From an uncultured Rikenellaceae bacterium (GTDB lineage: Bacteria; Bacteroidota; Bacteroidia; Bacteroidales; Rikenellaceae): DNA of 64,000 nucleotides. Of the stretch, positions 47,264 to 57,204 are shown in pieces. Every line of letters begins with the position of its first letter. Position 1 is the first letter of the stretch. The position numbers were made by a program, and so were the translations under genes. Location of the stretch: the NCBI GenBank assembly GCA_944325305.1, contig CALUZO010000009.1, forward strand, positions 62,001-126,000. Direction: 5' to 3'. Below the pieces are notes generated by a model, which was not told the origin of the DNA, did no database searches, and saw only the letters and a program-made list of their open reading frames with translations.

Positions 47264-47281
47264 GTCTGGCATATGCCAGAC
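47264..47281. repeat. Perfect 18-bp palindrome between the PPTase gene and the his leader
   Basis: GTCTGGCAT at 47264-47272 is followed directly by its complement ATGCCAGAC (47273-47281). No T-tract follows. It could be a poor terminator for the genes upstream or a binding site upstream of the his promoter. Confidence 0.6.
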
Positions 47282-47339
47282 ACCAGGTCGGCAGAAACAT
47301 GCGATATGAACGTTGCAGTTGAAAAAATAGGGCTAAAAC

Positions 47340-47371
47340 TTGCATTTTTAGCTTATGTTTCACTATATTTG
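47340..47371 (+). promoter_or_regulatory. Promoter of the his operon
   Basis: TATATTTG at 47364-47371 is a perfect -7 box, and TTG at 47340-47342 lies 21 nt upstream as a partial -33. A 7-bp inverted repeat GCTAAAA/TTTTAGC (47332-47338 and 47346-47352) overlaps the -33 element and could be an operator. The leader ATG is 18 nt beyond the -7 box. Confidence 0.7.
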
Positions 47372-47389
47372 TCGCATAAAAAGACAGGA

Positions 47390-47446
47390 ATGACCGCTTG
47401 CATAAACATACATCTCCATCATCATCATACTTCGCAGTCGAGGTAG
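47390..47446 (+). CDS. hisL: his operon leader peptide
   Basis: The 18-codon frame reads MTACINIHLHHHHTSQSR, with five His codons (47411-47413 and 47417-47428), four of them consecutive. It starts shortly after the predicted transcription start and ends 50 nt before a terminator hairpin upstream of hisG. This is the arrangement of a ribosome-mediated attenuator: scarce His-tRNA stalls the ribosome on the CAT run. The peptide has no other recognisable role. It is much too short for standard gene callers. Confidence 0.85.
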   Translation: MTACINIHLHHHHTSQSR

Positions 47447-47525
47447 GTCGGGTTGTTATGTTCGTGCTTTAAAATATGCGGTGTGATATAATACGAGACT
47501 TGCCTCACAAGGCAGGTCTTTTTTT
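47440..47525 (+). promoter_or_regulatory. his attenuator: antiterminator and terminator
   Basis: The terminator is AGACTTGCCT (47496-47505), loop CACA, AGGCAGGTCT (47510-47519), one G-T wobble, followed by seven T. The competing arm GAGGTAGGTC at 47440-47449 can pair over all 10 positions (two G-T) with GACTTGCCTC at 47497-47506. That arm overlaps the leader stop codon (47444-47446), so a ribosome that finishes the leader masks it and lets the terminator form, while one stalled on the His codons leaves it free to form the antiterminator. Confidence 0.8.
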
Positions 47526-47612
47526 GTTTGCAGAAACGTCTTGCCTGTACACCGGGCGGGCGACCGGACATGTGAAAAAACGGATTGAACGATTAAAACT
47601 ATAAATAGAATT

Positions 47613-48470
47613 ATGGAAACGATCAGGCTGGCCATTCAGGCCAAAGGAAGGCTTAACGAAGAGAGCATCGCGTTGCTTGCAGACGCGGGAATATCTATTG
47701 AAGAGAGTAAGCGGAAACTGCTTGCAAAATCAGGTGATTTCCCTATCGAGGTGCTTTACCTGCGTGACGACGATATACCTCAGGCAGTTTCGATGGGAGT
47801 CGCAGATTTGGGGATTGTCGGGCTCAACGAAGTGGCGGAAAAACAATACGAAGTGGATGTTATTCATAAGCTCGGTTTCGGCGGATGCAGGCTCTCGTTG
47901 GCGGTGCCTAAGTCCGAAGAATACGACAACACGAGGTGGTTCGACGGCAAACGGGTCGCTACATCCTATCCGCGTATTCTCGGGAAATATTTTAAGGAGA
48001 ACGGGATTAAGGCCGAAATACACGAGATCGCCGGATCTGTCGAAGTGGCACCGCTCGTAGGCATGGCCGATGCTATTTTCGATATAGTCAGCTCGGGAGG
48101 AACACTGGTGAAGAACGGTCTGGTCGAAGTGGAAAAAGTGATGGATTCCGAAGCGGTACTGATAGCTAACAAACAGATGTCGCCCGAGAAGAAAAAGGTG
48201 GTGGATCAGGTATTGTTCCGCTTCAGTGCCGTGCAGCGCAGCCGTGGAATGAAATATGTCCTGATGAACCTGCCGTGCGACAGGGTGGATGAAGCGGTAA
48301 AGATGCTTCCGGGTATGAAAAGTCCCACAATTCTCTCTCTTGCGCAGGAGGGCTGGTGTTCGCTGCACGTAGTGATCCGCGATTCGGAACTTTGGGAAAA
48401 GATAGAAAGCCTTAAAGCCATAGGCGCAGAAGACATACTCGTGTTGGCCCTCGAAAAAATGATACTTTGA
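47613..48470 (+). CDS. hisG: ATP phosphoribosyltransferase, long form
   Basis: This 285-residue enzyme joins ATP and PRPP in the committed step of histidine synthesis. It is the long, HisZ-independent form: the catalytic domain has IRLAIQAKGRLNEESIALL, GVADLGIVG and FDIVSSGGTLVKNGL, and a C-terminal ACT-like regulatory domain (about residues 215-285) should mediate feedback by histidine. It is the first structural gene after the attenuator, and its stop overlaps the hisD start. Confidence 0.96.
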   Translation: METIRLAIQAKGRLNEESIALLADAGISIEESKRKLLAKSGDFPIEVLYLRDDDIPQAVSMGVADLGIVGLNEVAEKQYEVDVIHKLGFGGCRLSLAVPKSEEYDNTRWFDGKRVATSYPRILGKYFKENGIKAEIHEIAGSVEVAPLVGMADAIFDIVSSGGTLVKNGLVEVEKVMDSEAVLIANKQMSPEKKKVVDQVLFRFSAVQRSRGMKYVLMNLPCDRVDEAVKMLPGMKSPTILSLAQEGWCSLHVVIRDSELWEKIESLKAIGAEDILVLALEKMIL

Positions 48471-49756
48471 TGAAAGTGATTGTAAATCCCGAAAGGCGGG
48501 ATTGGAATGCCATTACCCGCCGCGCATTGCCCGACGACGGTGTTATCGGAGAGCGTGTGGAAAAGATTATTTCACGGGTCCGTAAAGACGGTGACAAGGC
48601 TCTGCTATCCCTCGCACAGGAGATAGACGGAGTGGCGCTTACTCGTGTAGATGTGGGCCGCGACCAGATCGAAGCGGCTGCGAACCAGATAAGTGACGAT
48701 CTTAAAAAAGCTATCGCCATTTCTGTGGCGAATGTGAGAAAATTCCACGCAGCCCAACTCGGATCGGGAGTCGATATCGAAACCATGCCGGGCGTGCGCT
48801 GTGTGCAGAAAAACGTCCCGGTACAGAGAGTCGGGTTGTATGTCCCCGGAGGGTCGGCACCGTTGTTCTCTACGGTGATAATGCTTGCCGTGCCGGCCAA
48901 GGTTGCGGGATGTCCTGAGATAGTGCTCTGCACTCCGCCCGACAAGTCGGGGAGGGTCGCCCCTGAAATATTGTACGCGGCTTCGGTATGCGGTGTGGAC
49001 AAGGTCTTCATGTCGGGTGGCGCGCAGGCTGTCGCAGCGATGGCTTATGGAACTGAAAGTATTCCGAAAGTCGATAAGATTTTCGGTCCCGGAAACAGAT
49101 ACGTGACCAAGGCCAAGCAACTCGTTTCGTTGTCCGAAGTGGCGATAGACATGCCGGCCGGCCCCTCTGAGGTCATGGTCATGGCCGATAGTACGGCGGT
49201 TCCCGAGTTTGTGGCGGCCGATATGTTGTCTCAGGCCGAACACGGACGCGACAGCCAGTCGGTACTCGTCACGGATTCGCGCTCGTTTGCCGAAAGGACA
49301 ATCAGGGAGATAGAAAGCCAACTTGCAGTATTGAGCCGCTCGGGATTTGCATCCGATTCGCTCGAGCACGGTTTTATCGTCGTGATGGACGAACGGCAGG
49401 ATATGATCGACTTCGCGAACGTATACGCAGCCGAACACCTCATAATCTCGATGGAAAACGCGTGGGACGTGGCCGGGCAAATAACCGCGGCAGGGAGCAT
49501 ATTCCTAGGCAATTATTCTCCGGAAAGCGCAGGCGATTATGCCTCGGGAACAAACCATACACTTCCTACCTCCGGATGGGCCAGAGCATTCAGCGGAGTC
49601 AACGTGGATAGCTTCTTGAAGAAGATAACGATTCAGGAACTTACTCTGGACGGTTTGCGGGGAATAGGACAGACCGTCATGGATATGGCATCTGCAGAGG
49701 GTCTCGACGGCCACAGAAATGCCGTGAAGATCAGACTCGAAAAGGCAGTGCGCTGA
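48470..49756 (+). CDS. hisD: Histidinol dehydrogenase
   Basis: This 428-residue zinc enzyme oxidises histidinol to histidine in two NAD-dependent steps. It has VPGGSAPLFSTVIMLAVPAKVAG, GGAQAVAAMAYGTES, KIFGPGNRYVTKAK, AEHGRDSQSV with the metal-binding residues, and NHTLPTSGWARAFSG. A TTG at 48467 is also in frame, but ATG 48470 overlaps the hisG TGA by one base and is the better start. Confidence 0.96.
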   Translation: MKVIVNPERRDWNAITRRALPDDGVIGERVEKIISRVRKDGDKALLSLAQEIDGVALTRVDVGRDQIEAAANQISDDLKKAIAISVANVRKFHAAQLGSGVDIETMPGVRCVQKNVPVQRVGLYVPGGSAPLFSTVIMLAVPAKVAGCPEIVLCTPPDKSGRVAPEILYAASVCGVDKVFMSGGAQAVAAMAYGTESIPKVDKIFGPGNRYVTKAKQLVSLSEVAIDMPAGPSEVMVMADSTAVPEFVAADMLSQAEHGRDSQSVLVTDSRSFAERTIREIESQLAVLSRSGFASDSLEHGFIVVMDERQDMIDFANVYAAEHLIISMENAWDVAGQITAAGSIFLGNYSPESAGDYASGTNHTLPTSGWARAFSGVNVDSFLKKITIQELTLDGLRGIGQTVMDMASAEGLDGHRNAVKIRLEKAVR

Positions 49757-49890
49757 ATTGCTTTCCATCGGTCGGATTGTTCTTGTAATAGTGTGTTATG
49801 CACCCGATTGTCATAAAGATATGGCGATCGCTACTGAACAAAACGTTGTGGCAGTTGTTTGTCAGGATGTTTAAAATTTTAAATTTGCAA

Positions 49891-50928
49891 ATGATGAAAG
49901 ACCCCATAGAACTCGTACGTAAAAATATCCTTGCCTTGGCGCCATACTCGACTGCAAGGGACGAGTATACGGGCCCGATAGGCATCTATCTCGATGCCAA
50001 CGAGAACCCGTATGACAACGGTTACAACCGTTATCCGGACCCACATCAGAAAGCACTCAAGGCCCGAATCTCAACCATTAAAGGTGTCCCTACCGAGAAT
50101 ATTTTTATCGGCAACGGCAGCGACGAAGCCATAGACCTCGTTTACAGGGTCTTTTGTGAACCGCGTATCGACAATGCCGTTTCGATAGCGCCCACTTACG
50201 GTATGTATAAAGTGGCTGCGGCTACCAACGATGTCGAGTTTCGCGAGGTACAGTTGGGTGTTGACTTCTCGCTCGATGTGGAAGGACTGCTCGCGGCAGC
50301 GGACGAAAACACCAAGGTGATGTTCCTCTGCTCTCCAAACAACCCCACCGGAAACGCTTTCCCGGACGAGGATATAGAACGCCTGCTTGTGAATTTCGGA
50401 GGAATAGTAGTGATAGACGAAGCCTACATCGACTTTGCGGATAGTGAAGGATGGCTGTCGCGCTTGGCTCGATATCCGAACCTTGTCATCTTGCAGACCC
50501 TATCCAAAGCGTGGGGAATGGCAGGGCTGAGGCTCGGACTCGCTTTCGCACGCGAAGATATAATATCGCTCTTCACCCGTGTCAAGTACCCGTATAATAT
50601 CAACGGCATTACCCAGAAGATCGTGATCGAACGCTTGGGTTATGATATGTCGGAACAACTGGCCGAATTGAAGGAACAACGAGGAAAAGTGCTGAAAAAA
50701 CTCTCTGAAAATCCGTTGGTGCGTGCTATTTTCCCTACGGATGCTAACTTTGTACTGGTGAAGTTCGACGATCCGCGTGGCGTATACGATAGACTTATCG
50801 AGGGAGGCGTCATAGTGCGTGACCGCTCAAAGATAAAGGGGTGCGAGGGCATGCTCCGCATTACGATAGGAACACCGGATGAGAACCGCAAAATGCTGGC
50901 TATACTGGACGGAATGGCAGCTAAATAG
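49891..50928 (+). CDS. hisC: Histidinol-phosphate aminotransferase
   Basis: This 345-residue PLP enzyme transaminates imidazole-acetol phosphate. It shows [53 protein letters not shown] and the PLP-lysine region [16 protein letters not shown]. The open frame extends to 49798 with an atypical hydrophobic sequence, so ATG 49891 (or the adjacent ATG 49894) was chosen. A 134-nt gap after hisD contains TAAATTTG (49880-49887) and two overlapping palindromes close to the start. Confidence 0.95.
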   Translation: MMKDPIELVRKNILALAPYSTARDEYTGPIGIYLDANENPYDNGYNRYPDPHQKALKARISTIKGVPTENIFIGNGSDEAIDLVYRVFCEPRIDNAVSIAPTYGMYKVAAATNDVEFREVQLGVDFSLDVEGLLAAADENTKVMFLCSPNNPTGNAFPDEDIERLLVNFGGIVVIDEAYIDFADSEGWLSRLARYPNLVILQTLSKAWGMAGLRLGLAFAREDIISLFTRVKYPYNINGITQKIVIERLGYDMSEQLAELKEQRGKVLKKLSENPLVRAIFPTDANFVLVKFDDPRGVYDRLIEGGVIVRDRSKIKGCEGMLRITIGTPDENRKMLAILDGMAAK

Positions 50929-50933
50929 TAACT

Positions 50934-52079
50934 ATGGAAACGACAAAAACACTGAAGAAGGCGCTTTTTATAGACCGCGACGGGACGATAATCGTCGAAC
51001 CGGCGAGCGATCTCCAGGTTGACAGCCTCGAGAAACTCGAGTTTCTGCCCGGTGCCATTTCGGCGCTCAAGGCGCTCCGTACGCTCGATTTCGAGTTTGT
51101 TATGGCGACAAACCAGGACGGTCTGGGTACCGAAAGTTTCCCTGAAGACACTTTCTGGCCGGCGCACAATAAAATGCTCAGAACGTTGGAGGGCGAAGGG
51201 GTGGTCTTCGATGACCAACTTATAGACAGGAGCTTCGAATCGGAGAATAAACCTACACGTAAACCGGGAACGGCCATGTTCGGAAAATACACCGACGGTA
51301 GTTACGACCTTGCAGAATCATATGTGATAGGCGACAGGATTACGGATGTGAAACTTGCGAAGAATCTCGGTGCAAAAGCCATACTGATTGCCGGCGAAGA
51401 CTCGGATGCAGCAAGACAAGTGGTTGCGGAAGGGTTGCAGGATGTTTGTGTACTGGTGTCCGACAACTGGCAGAAGGTGGCCGAATATATAAGGGGCGAA
51501 GAGCGCACCGCAAGTATCGAACGCAATACGAAAGAGACGAAAATAAAGGTGTTCATCGACCTCGACGGGCGCGCGGAATCGTCTGTCTCCACAGGGCTCA
51601 ATTTCCTCGACCACATGCTGTGGCAGATCGTGCATCATGCTGGCGTATCGTTGCAGGTGCGGGCAAAAGGCGACCTGGAGGTGGACGAGCACCATACGAT
51701 GGAGGATGTGGCTATAGTGCTGGGTGAAGCGGTGCTCAAGGCATTGGGATCGAAACGCGGTATCGAACGCTACGGTTTTGCGCTTCCCATGGACGAATCG
51801 TCGGCCATTGTTCTGCTCGATTTCGGAGGCCGCATAGACTTCGAGTGGGACGTCCAGTTTAGACGCGAAATGATAGGCGACGTTCCGACAGAGATGTTCA
51901 AGCATTTTTTCAAAAGTTTTTCCGAGGCTGCCAAATGCAACCTGCATATATCGGCTAAGGGAGAAAACGAACACCATAAGATAGAGGGCGTATTCAAAGC
52001 GTTTGCGAGGGCGTTGCGGGCAGCTATCCGCAGGGATGTCTTCTCGTACGAACTTCCAAGTAGTAAAGGAGTGTTATGA
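50934..52079 (+). CDS. hisB: Bifunctional histidinol-phosphatase / imidazoleglycerol-phosphate dehydratase
   Basis: This 381-residue fusion carries an N-terminal HAD phosphatase ([40 protein letters not shown]) and a C-terminal dehydratase from about residue 190 with [27 protein letters not shown] and [19 protein letters not shown]. It performs the sixth and eighth steps of the pathway. The fusion is standard in enterics and Bacteroidetes. It overlaps hisH by 4 nt. Confidence 0.96.
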   Translation: METTKTLKKALFIDRDGTIIVEPASDLQVDSLEKLEFLPGAISALKALRTLDFEFVMATNQDGLGTESFPEDTFWPAHNKMLRTLEGEGVVFDDQLIDRSFESENKPTRKPGTAMFGKYTDGSYDLAESYVIGDRITDVKLAKNLGAKAILIAGEDSDAARQVVAEGLQDVCVLVSDNWQKVAEYIRGEERTASIERNTKETKIKVFIDLDGRAESSVSTGLNFLDHMLWQIVHHAGVSLQVRAKGDLEVDEHHTMEDVAIVLGEAVLKALGSKRGIERYGFALPMDESSAIVLLDFGGRIDFEWDVQFRREMIGDVPTEMFKHFFKSFSEAAKCNLHISAKGENEHHKIEGVFKAFARALRAAIRRDVFSYELPSSKGVL

Positions 52080-52663
52080 TAGCTGTAATAGATTATAAAA
52101 CAGGAAATTTACGTTCGGTCAAGAACGCGCTGGCCAGGCTCGGCGGAGATTATGTCGTAACCGGCGATGCCGATGTGATACGTGCCGCCTCTCATGTCAT
52201 CCTGCCGGGAGTAGGTGAGGCTGCCCAGGCCATGTCGAGTCTGCGTGAGTCGGGTCTGGTCGATGTTATTCTCGCTCTTACGCAGCCCGTTCTCGGTATT
52301 TGCATAGGCATGCAGTTGATGTGCCGCAGCAGCCAGGAGGGAAATACCAAATGTATGGGAATTTTCGATACCGATGTTGTCAAGATGGAGCCCGCCCCGG
52401 GACTGAAAGTCCCGCATATGGGATGGGATACGATCGAAAAACTCGACTCTCCGTTATTCGCTGATATGCAGGACGGAGCGTATGTGTATTACGTTCATTC
52501 GTTCGCTCCGGAGTTGTGTGAGCATACGGTGGCCGTGACAGATTACGGAACGCCTTTCAGCGCTGCCTTGCAGAACCGCAATTTTTTCGGCACGCAGTTC
52601 CATCCCGAAAAGAGTGGACCTGTGGGTGCTAAGATACTCAGGAATTTTTTGTCAGTATTATAA
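52076..52663 (+). CDS. hisH: Imidazole glycerol phosphate synthase, glutaminase subunit
   Basis: This 195-residue class I amidotransferase supplies ammonia to HisF. It has [27 protein letters not shown], the nucleophile Cys in [23 protein letters not shown] and the His-Glu pair in QFHPEKSG. Its partner hisF lies two genes later, separated by a DUF4870 gene and hisA. Confidence 0.96.
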   Translation: MIAVIDYKTGNLRSVKNALARLGGDYVVTGDADVIRAASHVILPGVGEAAQAMSSLRESGLVDVILALTQPVLGICIGMQLMCRSSQEGNTKCMGIFDTDVVKMEPAPGLKVPHMGWDTIEKLDSPLFADMQDGAYVYYVHSFAPELCEHTVAVTDYGTPFSAALQNRNFFGTQFHPEKSGPVGAKILRNFLSVL

Positions 52664-52673
52664 AACTATAGTT

Positions 52674-53153
52674 ATGAGTAAATACGACGATTTGGAAAAA
52701 CTGGAAGACCTCAGACAGAAAGGAACCATATCCGAAGAGGAGTTCCAGAGCGAAAAGGCCAAGATACTGGCTTCGAAGTCATCGTGTGCCGAAGGTTCTG
52801 GCAGCAATACGATGCTCGGCCTGAGCGAAAACAATTATCTGATGGTGATGCACCTCTCTCAGTTTGCAGGTTTCATAATCCCTGTGGCAGGCCTGGTGGC
52901 TCCGATATTGCTGTGGCAGATCAACGCCAAGAATAACGCCGAAATAGACAGGCACGGAAAAAATATAACCAACTTCATAATAAGCATGATAATCTACTCG
53001 ATAGTTGCGCTTGTTCTGTGCTTCGTTATAATTGGCATTCCATTGCTTATCGTCTTGGGTGTCATGTGGATCGTATTTGTTATTCTCGCCGCAATCAAGG
53101 CGAATAAGGGCGAGTATTGGCGGTATCCGCTTTCGATAACCTTCTTTGCATAG
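52674..53153 (+). CDS. SHOCT-DUF4870 small membrane protein inserted in the his operon
   Basis: This 159-residue protein has an N-terminal SHOCT-like helix pair (DDLEKLEDLRQKGTISEEEF, residues 4-23) and then a DUF4870-type membrane part with about three hydrophobic segments and the ILLWQINAKNNAEIDRHGKN motif. Nothing links it to histidine synthesis. It sits 10 nt after hisH and 8 nt before hisA, on the same strand, so it must be co-transcribed. The function is unknown; SHOCT domains often occur in small membrane oligomers. Confidence 0.85.
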   Translation: MSKYDDLEKLEDLRQKGTISEEEFQSEKAKILASKSSCAEGSGSNTMLGLSENNYLMVMHLSQFAGFIIPVAGLVAPILLWQINAKNNAEIDRHGKNITNFIISMIIYSIVALVLCFVIIGIPLLIVLGVMWIVFVILAAIKANKGEYWRYPLSITFFA

Positions 53154-53161
53154 GTAGATTT

Positions 53162-53890
53162 ATGATAGAGATAATACCAGCGATAGATATAATCGGCGGG
53201 GAGTGTGTGCGGCTTTCGCAGGGCGATTACGGCCGGAAAACCAGCTATTTCAAAGACCCTTCGGAGGTGGCCGTGAGATTCCGCGATGCGGGTATCCGCA
53301 GGCTGCATCTCGTCGATCTCGACGGCGCCAAGGCTGCCGCCCCAAAGAATCTCGCAGTGCTCGAAAAAGTTGCCGCCCGTACCGGGATGGATATTCAGTA
53401 CGGCGGCGGGATCAAAAGCGCCGATGCCTTGAAAGCGGTTTTCGACAGCGGGGCGAACAGAGCCATATGCGGGAGCGTGGCTGTAACCAAACCGGATGAC
53501 TTCCGGCAATGGCTCGCAAAATTCGGAGCAGGAAAGATAATCCTCGGAGCGGATGTGAAGAACGGATTCGTTGCCACGCACGGATGGCTGGAATCGTCCG
53601 AAGTCTCGGCCCGAACCCTTATAGAACAGTTCGAGGGAGATGGACTCAGACAGGTCATATGTACCGACATATCTAAGGACGGAATGCTCCAGGGTCCTAC
53701 GTTCGAACTTTATGAAGAGTTGCAGGGGCAATTCCCGGAAATAGACATAACTGTCAGCGGCGGGATCAGTTCCATAGACGATATAATAAAACTCGATGGG
53801 ATGGGCTTGCGCAGCGTAATTGTCGGCAAGGCGTTCTACGAAGGACGGATAACACTTAAACAATTGGAAGAATGCTCGCGAAAAGGATAA
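53162..53890 (+). CDS. hisA: ProFAR isomerase HisA
   Basis: This 242-residue TIM barrel isomerises ProFAR to PRFAR. It begins [22 protein letters not shown] with the catalytic Asp, and has [34 protein letters not shown] and [14 protein letters not shown] 53162 was chosen over an upstream in-frame start because it gives the canonical N-terminus and does not run back into the preceding gene. The end overlaps hisF by 19 nt. Confidence 0.96.
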   Translation: MIEIIPAIDIIGGECVRLSQGDYGRKTSYFKDPSEVAVRFRDAGIRRLHLVDLDGAKAAAPKNLAVLEKVAARTGMDIQYGGGIKSADALKAVFDSGANRAICGSVAVTKPDDFRQWLAKFGAGKIILGADVKNGFVATHGWLESSEVSARTLIEQFEGDGLRQVICTDISKDGMLQGPTFELYEELQGQFPEIDITVSGGISSIDDIIKLDGMGLRSVIVGKAFYEGRITLKQLEECSRKG

Positions 53891-54627
53891 TACCGTGTCT
53901 CGACATAAAGGACGGATCGACTGTAAAAGGGGTCAATTTCCTCGGATTGCGCAATGTAGGCGATCCCGTAGAGCTGGGACAGAAATATGCTGCCGAAGGT
54001 GCCGATGAACTGGTATATCTCGATATCAGCGCTACCTATGAAGGTCGTAAGACATTTGCCGATCTGGTTACCAAGATTGCTGAAGGGATAGACATCCCTT
54101 TTACAGTGGGCGGCGGGATATCGACGGTCGAGGATGCCGGGAAACTGCTTCTGGCCGGTGCCGATAAGGTTACGGTAAACAGTGCTGCCGTCAGGCGCCC
54201 CGAACTTATCGACGAGATTGCCAATCGATACGGGAGTCAGTTCGTGGTCGTTGCAATTGATGCCAAGACTATCGACGGGCGGTGGGTCGTCACAACACAT
54301 GGCGGAAGGCAGCTGTCGGATCGGGAACTTTTCTCCTGGGCCAAAGAGGCACAGGAACGCGGCGCTGGCGAAATATTGTTTACCTCGATGGATCATGACG
54401 GCACCAAGAACGGCTACCCGTGCGAGACATACGCCAGATTGTTCGACCTGCTCTCTATTCCGGTCGTTGCATCGGGCGGAGCCGGGACCGTCGATCATAT
54501 AGCACAGGTTCTGTCCGAGGGGAAGGCTGATGCAGCACTTGCGGCCAGCATATTCCACTACGGAGAGATACCGATACCAGTACTCAAACGCGAACTCGAT
54601 AAAAAAGGAATAAACGTAAGACTTTAA
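53872..54627 (+). CDS. hisF: Imidazole glycerol phosphate synthase, cyclase subunit
   Basis: This 251-residue TIM barrel forms IGP and AICAR from PRFAR and ammonia delivered by HisH. It shows [15 protein letters not shown] with the catalytic Asp, [56 protein letters not shown] with the second catalytic Asp, and VVASGGAG. It overlaps hisA by 19 nt and is 4 nt from hisI. Confidence 0.97.
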   Translation: MLAKRIIPCLDIKDGSTVKGVNFLGLRNVGDPVELGQKYAAEGADELVYLDISATYEGRKTFADLVTKIAEGIDIPFTVGGGISTVEDAGKLLLAGADKVTVNSAAVRRPELIDEIANRYGSQFVVVAIDAKTIDGRWVVTTHGGRQLSDRELFSWAKEAQERGAGEILFTSMDHDGTKNGYPCETYARLFDLLSIPVVASGGAGTVDHIAQVLSEGKADAALAASIFHYGEIPIPVLKRELDKKGINVRL

Positions 54628-54631
54628 AGAT

Positions 54632-55249
54632 ATGTTGAAATTCAGTGATTTGAACGCGTCAAAGAACGCGGATGGCCTTGTGCCGGCAGTGATACAGGAT
54701 GCCCGTACCCTTGCGGTGCTGATGGTAGGTTACATGAACGAAGAAGCTTTTGAAAAGAGCATGAAAGAAGGTCGGGTGACCTTCTTCAGCCGCACCAAAC
54801 AACGCTTGTGGACCAAAGGTGAGACCAGCGGTAACTTTCTCGATATAGTGTCGGTGGCGGCCGATTGCGATGCCGATACTTTGCTCATCAAGGTGCTGCC
54901 TCACGGACCGGCATGCCACAAGGGTACTACCACATGTTTCGCGAATGCCGATGGCGATACGGCAGATACGGAAGGTTTCGTGCGTTATCTGCAGACGGTG
55001 ATTCAGAAACGCCATGCCGAAATGCCCGAAGGATCGTACACTACCAGACTTTTTACCAAGGGTGTCAATAAAATTGCCCAGAAAGTGGGAGAAGAGGCCG
55101 TGGAAACAGTTATCGAAGCTGTGGATGGCAATCGCGACGGCTTCATTTATGAAGCTTCGGATCTGATATATCACCTGCTGGTTCTTCTCGAACAGATGGG
55201 ATGTACTATTACCGACATCGAAAAAGAACTTGCCAGCCGACACAAATAA
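54632..55249 (+). CDS. hisI: Bifunctional phosphoribosyl-AMP cyclohydrolase / phosphoribosyl-ATP pyrophosphatase
   Basis: This 205-residue fusion does the second and third steps of the pathway. The N-terminal HisI domain has YMNEEAFEKSMKEGRVTFFSRTK and the zinc-binding DCDADTLLIKV and HGPACHKGTTTCF; the C-terminal HisE domain (about residue 115 on) has GSYTTRLFTKGVNKIAQKVGEEAVETVIEA and YHLLVLLEQMG. It is the last gene of the operon, followed by a terminator. Confidence 0.96.
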   Translation: MLKFSDLNASKNADGLVPAVIQDARTLAVLMVGYMNEEAFEKSMKEGRVTFFSRTKQRLWTKGETSGNFLDIVSVAADCDADTLLIKVLPHGPACHKGTTTCFANADGDTADTEGFVRYLQTVIQKRHAEMPEGSYTTRLFTKGVNKIAQKVGEEAVETVIEAVDGNRDGFIYEASDLIYHLLVLLEQMGCTITDIEKELASRHK

Positions 55250-55270
55250 ACAAGTTGTACCGGTTGCAAA

Positions 55271-55314
55271 AAAGATAGATGCGGCCCTGCGATCGCAGGG
55301 CCGCATCTATCTTT
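55271..55314. terminator. Bidirectional terminator between the his operon and typA
   Basis: A perfect 44-nt palindrome (arms 55271-55292 and 55293-55314, centre GCGATCGC) ends the his operon. On the minus strand it is followed by TTTTTT before GCAACC, so it also suits typA, whose stop is about 90 nt away. Confidence 0.85.
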
Positions 55315-55404
55315 ATTGTGGAGTCATGAAAAACGTACTTCTTCTGCGAAGAATCTTAGCTTTTTCTGAAAAAAGACGGGGCAATTAACTCTTGGGCTTA
55401 CGTC

Positions 55405-57204
55405 TTATTTATTGGCCCGTTTGCGGTCGTTCTCGTCGAGCAGAATCTTGCGCAGGCGCATGGCTTTTGGCGTTACCTCGACGTATTCGTCCTCTTTAAT
55501 GTATTCGAGTGCCTCTTCGAGCGAAAATATTACCGGCGGGGCTATGTTCACCTTTTCGTCGGAACCGCTGGCGCGCATATTGGTCAATTTCTTGCTCTTG
55601 GTAAGGTTGACGCCCATGTCTTCCGCACGAGTGCTTTCGCCAACCACCTGGCCGGCGTAGATCTCTTCCTGTGGCGATACGAAGAACTTGCCGCGATCCT
55701 GGAGTTTGTTGATTGCATATGCATAGGCTGTGCCTGTTTCGAGTGCTATGATTGATCCGTTCTGGCGCATTTCCATCTCGCCTTTATATGGTTCGAACCC
55801 CTTGAATCTGTGAGACATAATGGCTTCTCCTGCGGTTGCCGTGAGAAGGTTGCTGCGTAAACCTATGATACCGCGCGACGGAATCTCGAATTCGAGGCGT
55901 GTGCGGTTGTGTTCAGTCTCCATATTCACGAGTGTTCCTTTGCGCTTTGTGGCCATTTCGATGGCTTTCCCTGCGTGCTCTTCTGGCAGATCTATCGTAA
56001 GTTCTTCGACAGGTTCGCATTTCTGTCCGTCGATCTCTTTGATTATCACTTTTGGTTGGCCGACCTGAAGTTCGTAGCCTTCGCGGCGCATCGTCTCGAT
56101 CAGCACAGAAAGATGCAGCACTCCGCGTCCGTATACGATGAAACTATCTGATGACTCTCCCGGTTCGACCCTGAGCGCGAGGTTCTTTTCGAGTTCGCTG
56201 GCAAGACGCTCCTTGATATGCCTTGAGGTTACGAATTTGCCGTCTCTGCCGAAGAAGGGAGAGTCGTTGATGGTGAACAGCATGCTCATTGTCGGCTCGT
56301 CGATGGCGATAGGGGGCAACGGTTCAGGATTTTCGTAATCGCAGATCGTGTCGCCTATCTCGAATCCGTCTATGCCTACGAGTGCGCATATTTCACCGCA
56401 CTGTACCTCTTCTGCCTTGGCTTTTCCGAGTCCTTCGAATACCATAAGTTCCTTTATGCGGGTCTTCTGCATGGTCACGCCGTCGCGTTTGGCGAGTGTT
56501 ACGGGCATGCCGCTTTTTAGGGTGCCGCGCGTCAATTTGCCTACGGCTATACGACCGAGATAAGGCGAATGTTCGAGGGAGGTTATGAGTAACTGCGGTG
56601 TGCCTTCGACTACTTCCGGAGCGGGTATGTCGTCGATGATGGCATCCAGAAGCGGTACTATGCTGTCTGTTTTCTCATTCGCTTTATGCGACATCCATCC
56701 CTGTTTGGCGCTCCCGTATATCGTGCGGAAATCGAGTTGCTCTTCGGTAGCGTTGAGGGTGAACATGAGGTCGAATACCTGCTCGTGTACATATTCCGGG
56801 CGGCAGTTGGGTTTGTCCACCTTGTTGATTACCACGATAGGCTTTTTCCCGAGAGCAAGTGCTTTCTGTAAAACAAAGCGTGTCTGAGGCATGGTCCCTT
56901 CAAATGCGTCGACAAGCAGCAGCACGCCGTCTGCCATATTGAGTACCCTTTCGACCTCGCCACCGAAATCGGAGTGTCCGGGGGTATCTATGATGTTTAT
57001 CTTGTAGCCGTTGTAAATGACGGAGACGTTCTTGGAGAGGATTGTGATTCCGCGTTCCCGTTCGAGATCGTTATTGTCCAATATGAGGTCGCCGCTGTTC
57101 TGGTTCTCACGAAGCAGATTGGCGTGATAGATCATTTTGTCGACAAGTGTGGTTTTCCCGTGATCGACGTGCGCAATAATCGCAATGTTTCTGATTTTTT
57201 GCAT
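55405..57204 (-). CDS. typA: Translational GTPase TypA/BipA
   Basis: This 599-residue ribosome-associated GTPase has G1 [14 protein letters not shown], the G2-region RGITI, G3 [16 protein letters not shown] and G4 [10 protein letters not shown], followed by EF-G-like domains and the BipA-specific C-terminal domain ([14 protein letters not shown]). It helps large-subunit assembly under stress and at low temperature. Its promoter lies 20 nt upstream, and it converges with the his operon. Confidence 0.97.
   Translation of the reverse strand: MQKIRNIAIIAHVDHGKTTLVDKMIYHANLLRENQNSGDLILDNNDLERERGITILSKNVSVIYNGYKINIIDTPGHSDFGGEVERVLNMADGVLLLVDAFEGTMPQTRFVLQKALALGKKPIVVINKVDKPNCRPEYVHEQVFDLMFTLNATEEQLDFRTIYGSAKQGWMSHKANEKTDSIVPLLDAIIDDIPAPEVVEGTPQLLITSLEHSPYLGRIAVGKLTRGTLKSGMPVTLAKRDGVTMQKTRIKELMVFEGLGKAKAEEVQCGEICALVGIDGFEIGDTICDYENPEPLPPIAIDEPTMSMLFTINDSPFFGRDGKFVTSRHIKERLASELEKNLALRVEPGESSDSFIVYGRGVLHLSVLIETMRREGYELQVGQPKVIIKEIDGQKCEPVEELTIDLPEEHAGKAIEMATKRKGTLVNMETEHNRTRLEFEIPSRGIIGLRSNLLTATAGEAIMSHRFKGFEPYKGEMEMRQNGSIIALETGTAYAYAINKLQDRGKFFVSPQEEIYAGQVVGESTRAEDMGVNLTKSKKLTNMRASGSDEKVNIAPPVIFSLEEALEYIKEDEYVEVTPKAMRLRKILLDENDRKRANK

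Noticed and set aside
47411..47428. His run in the leader as a simple CAT repeat
   Set aside because: A microsatellite would not explain the start codon, stop codon, downstream terminator and complementary arm all being in register, so the leader-peptide reading was kept.
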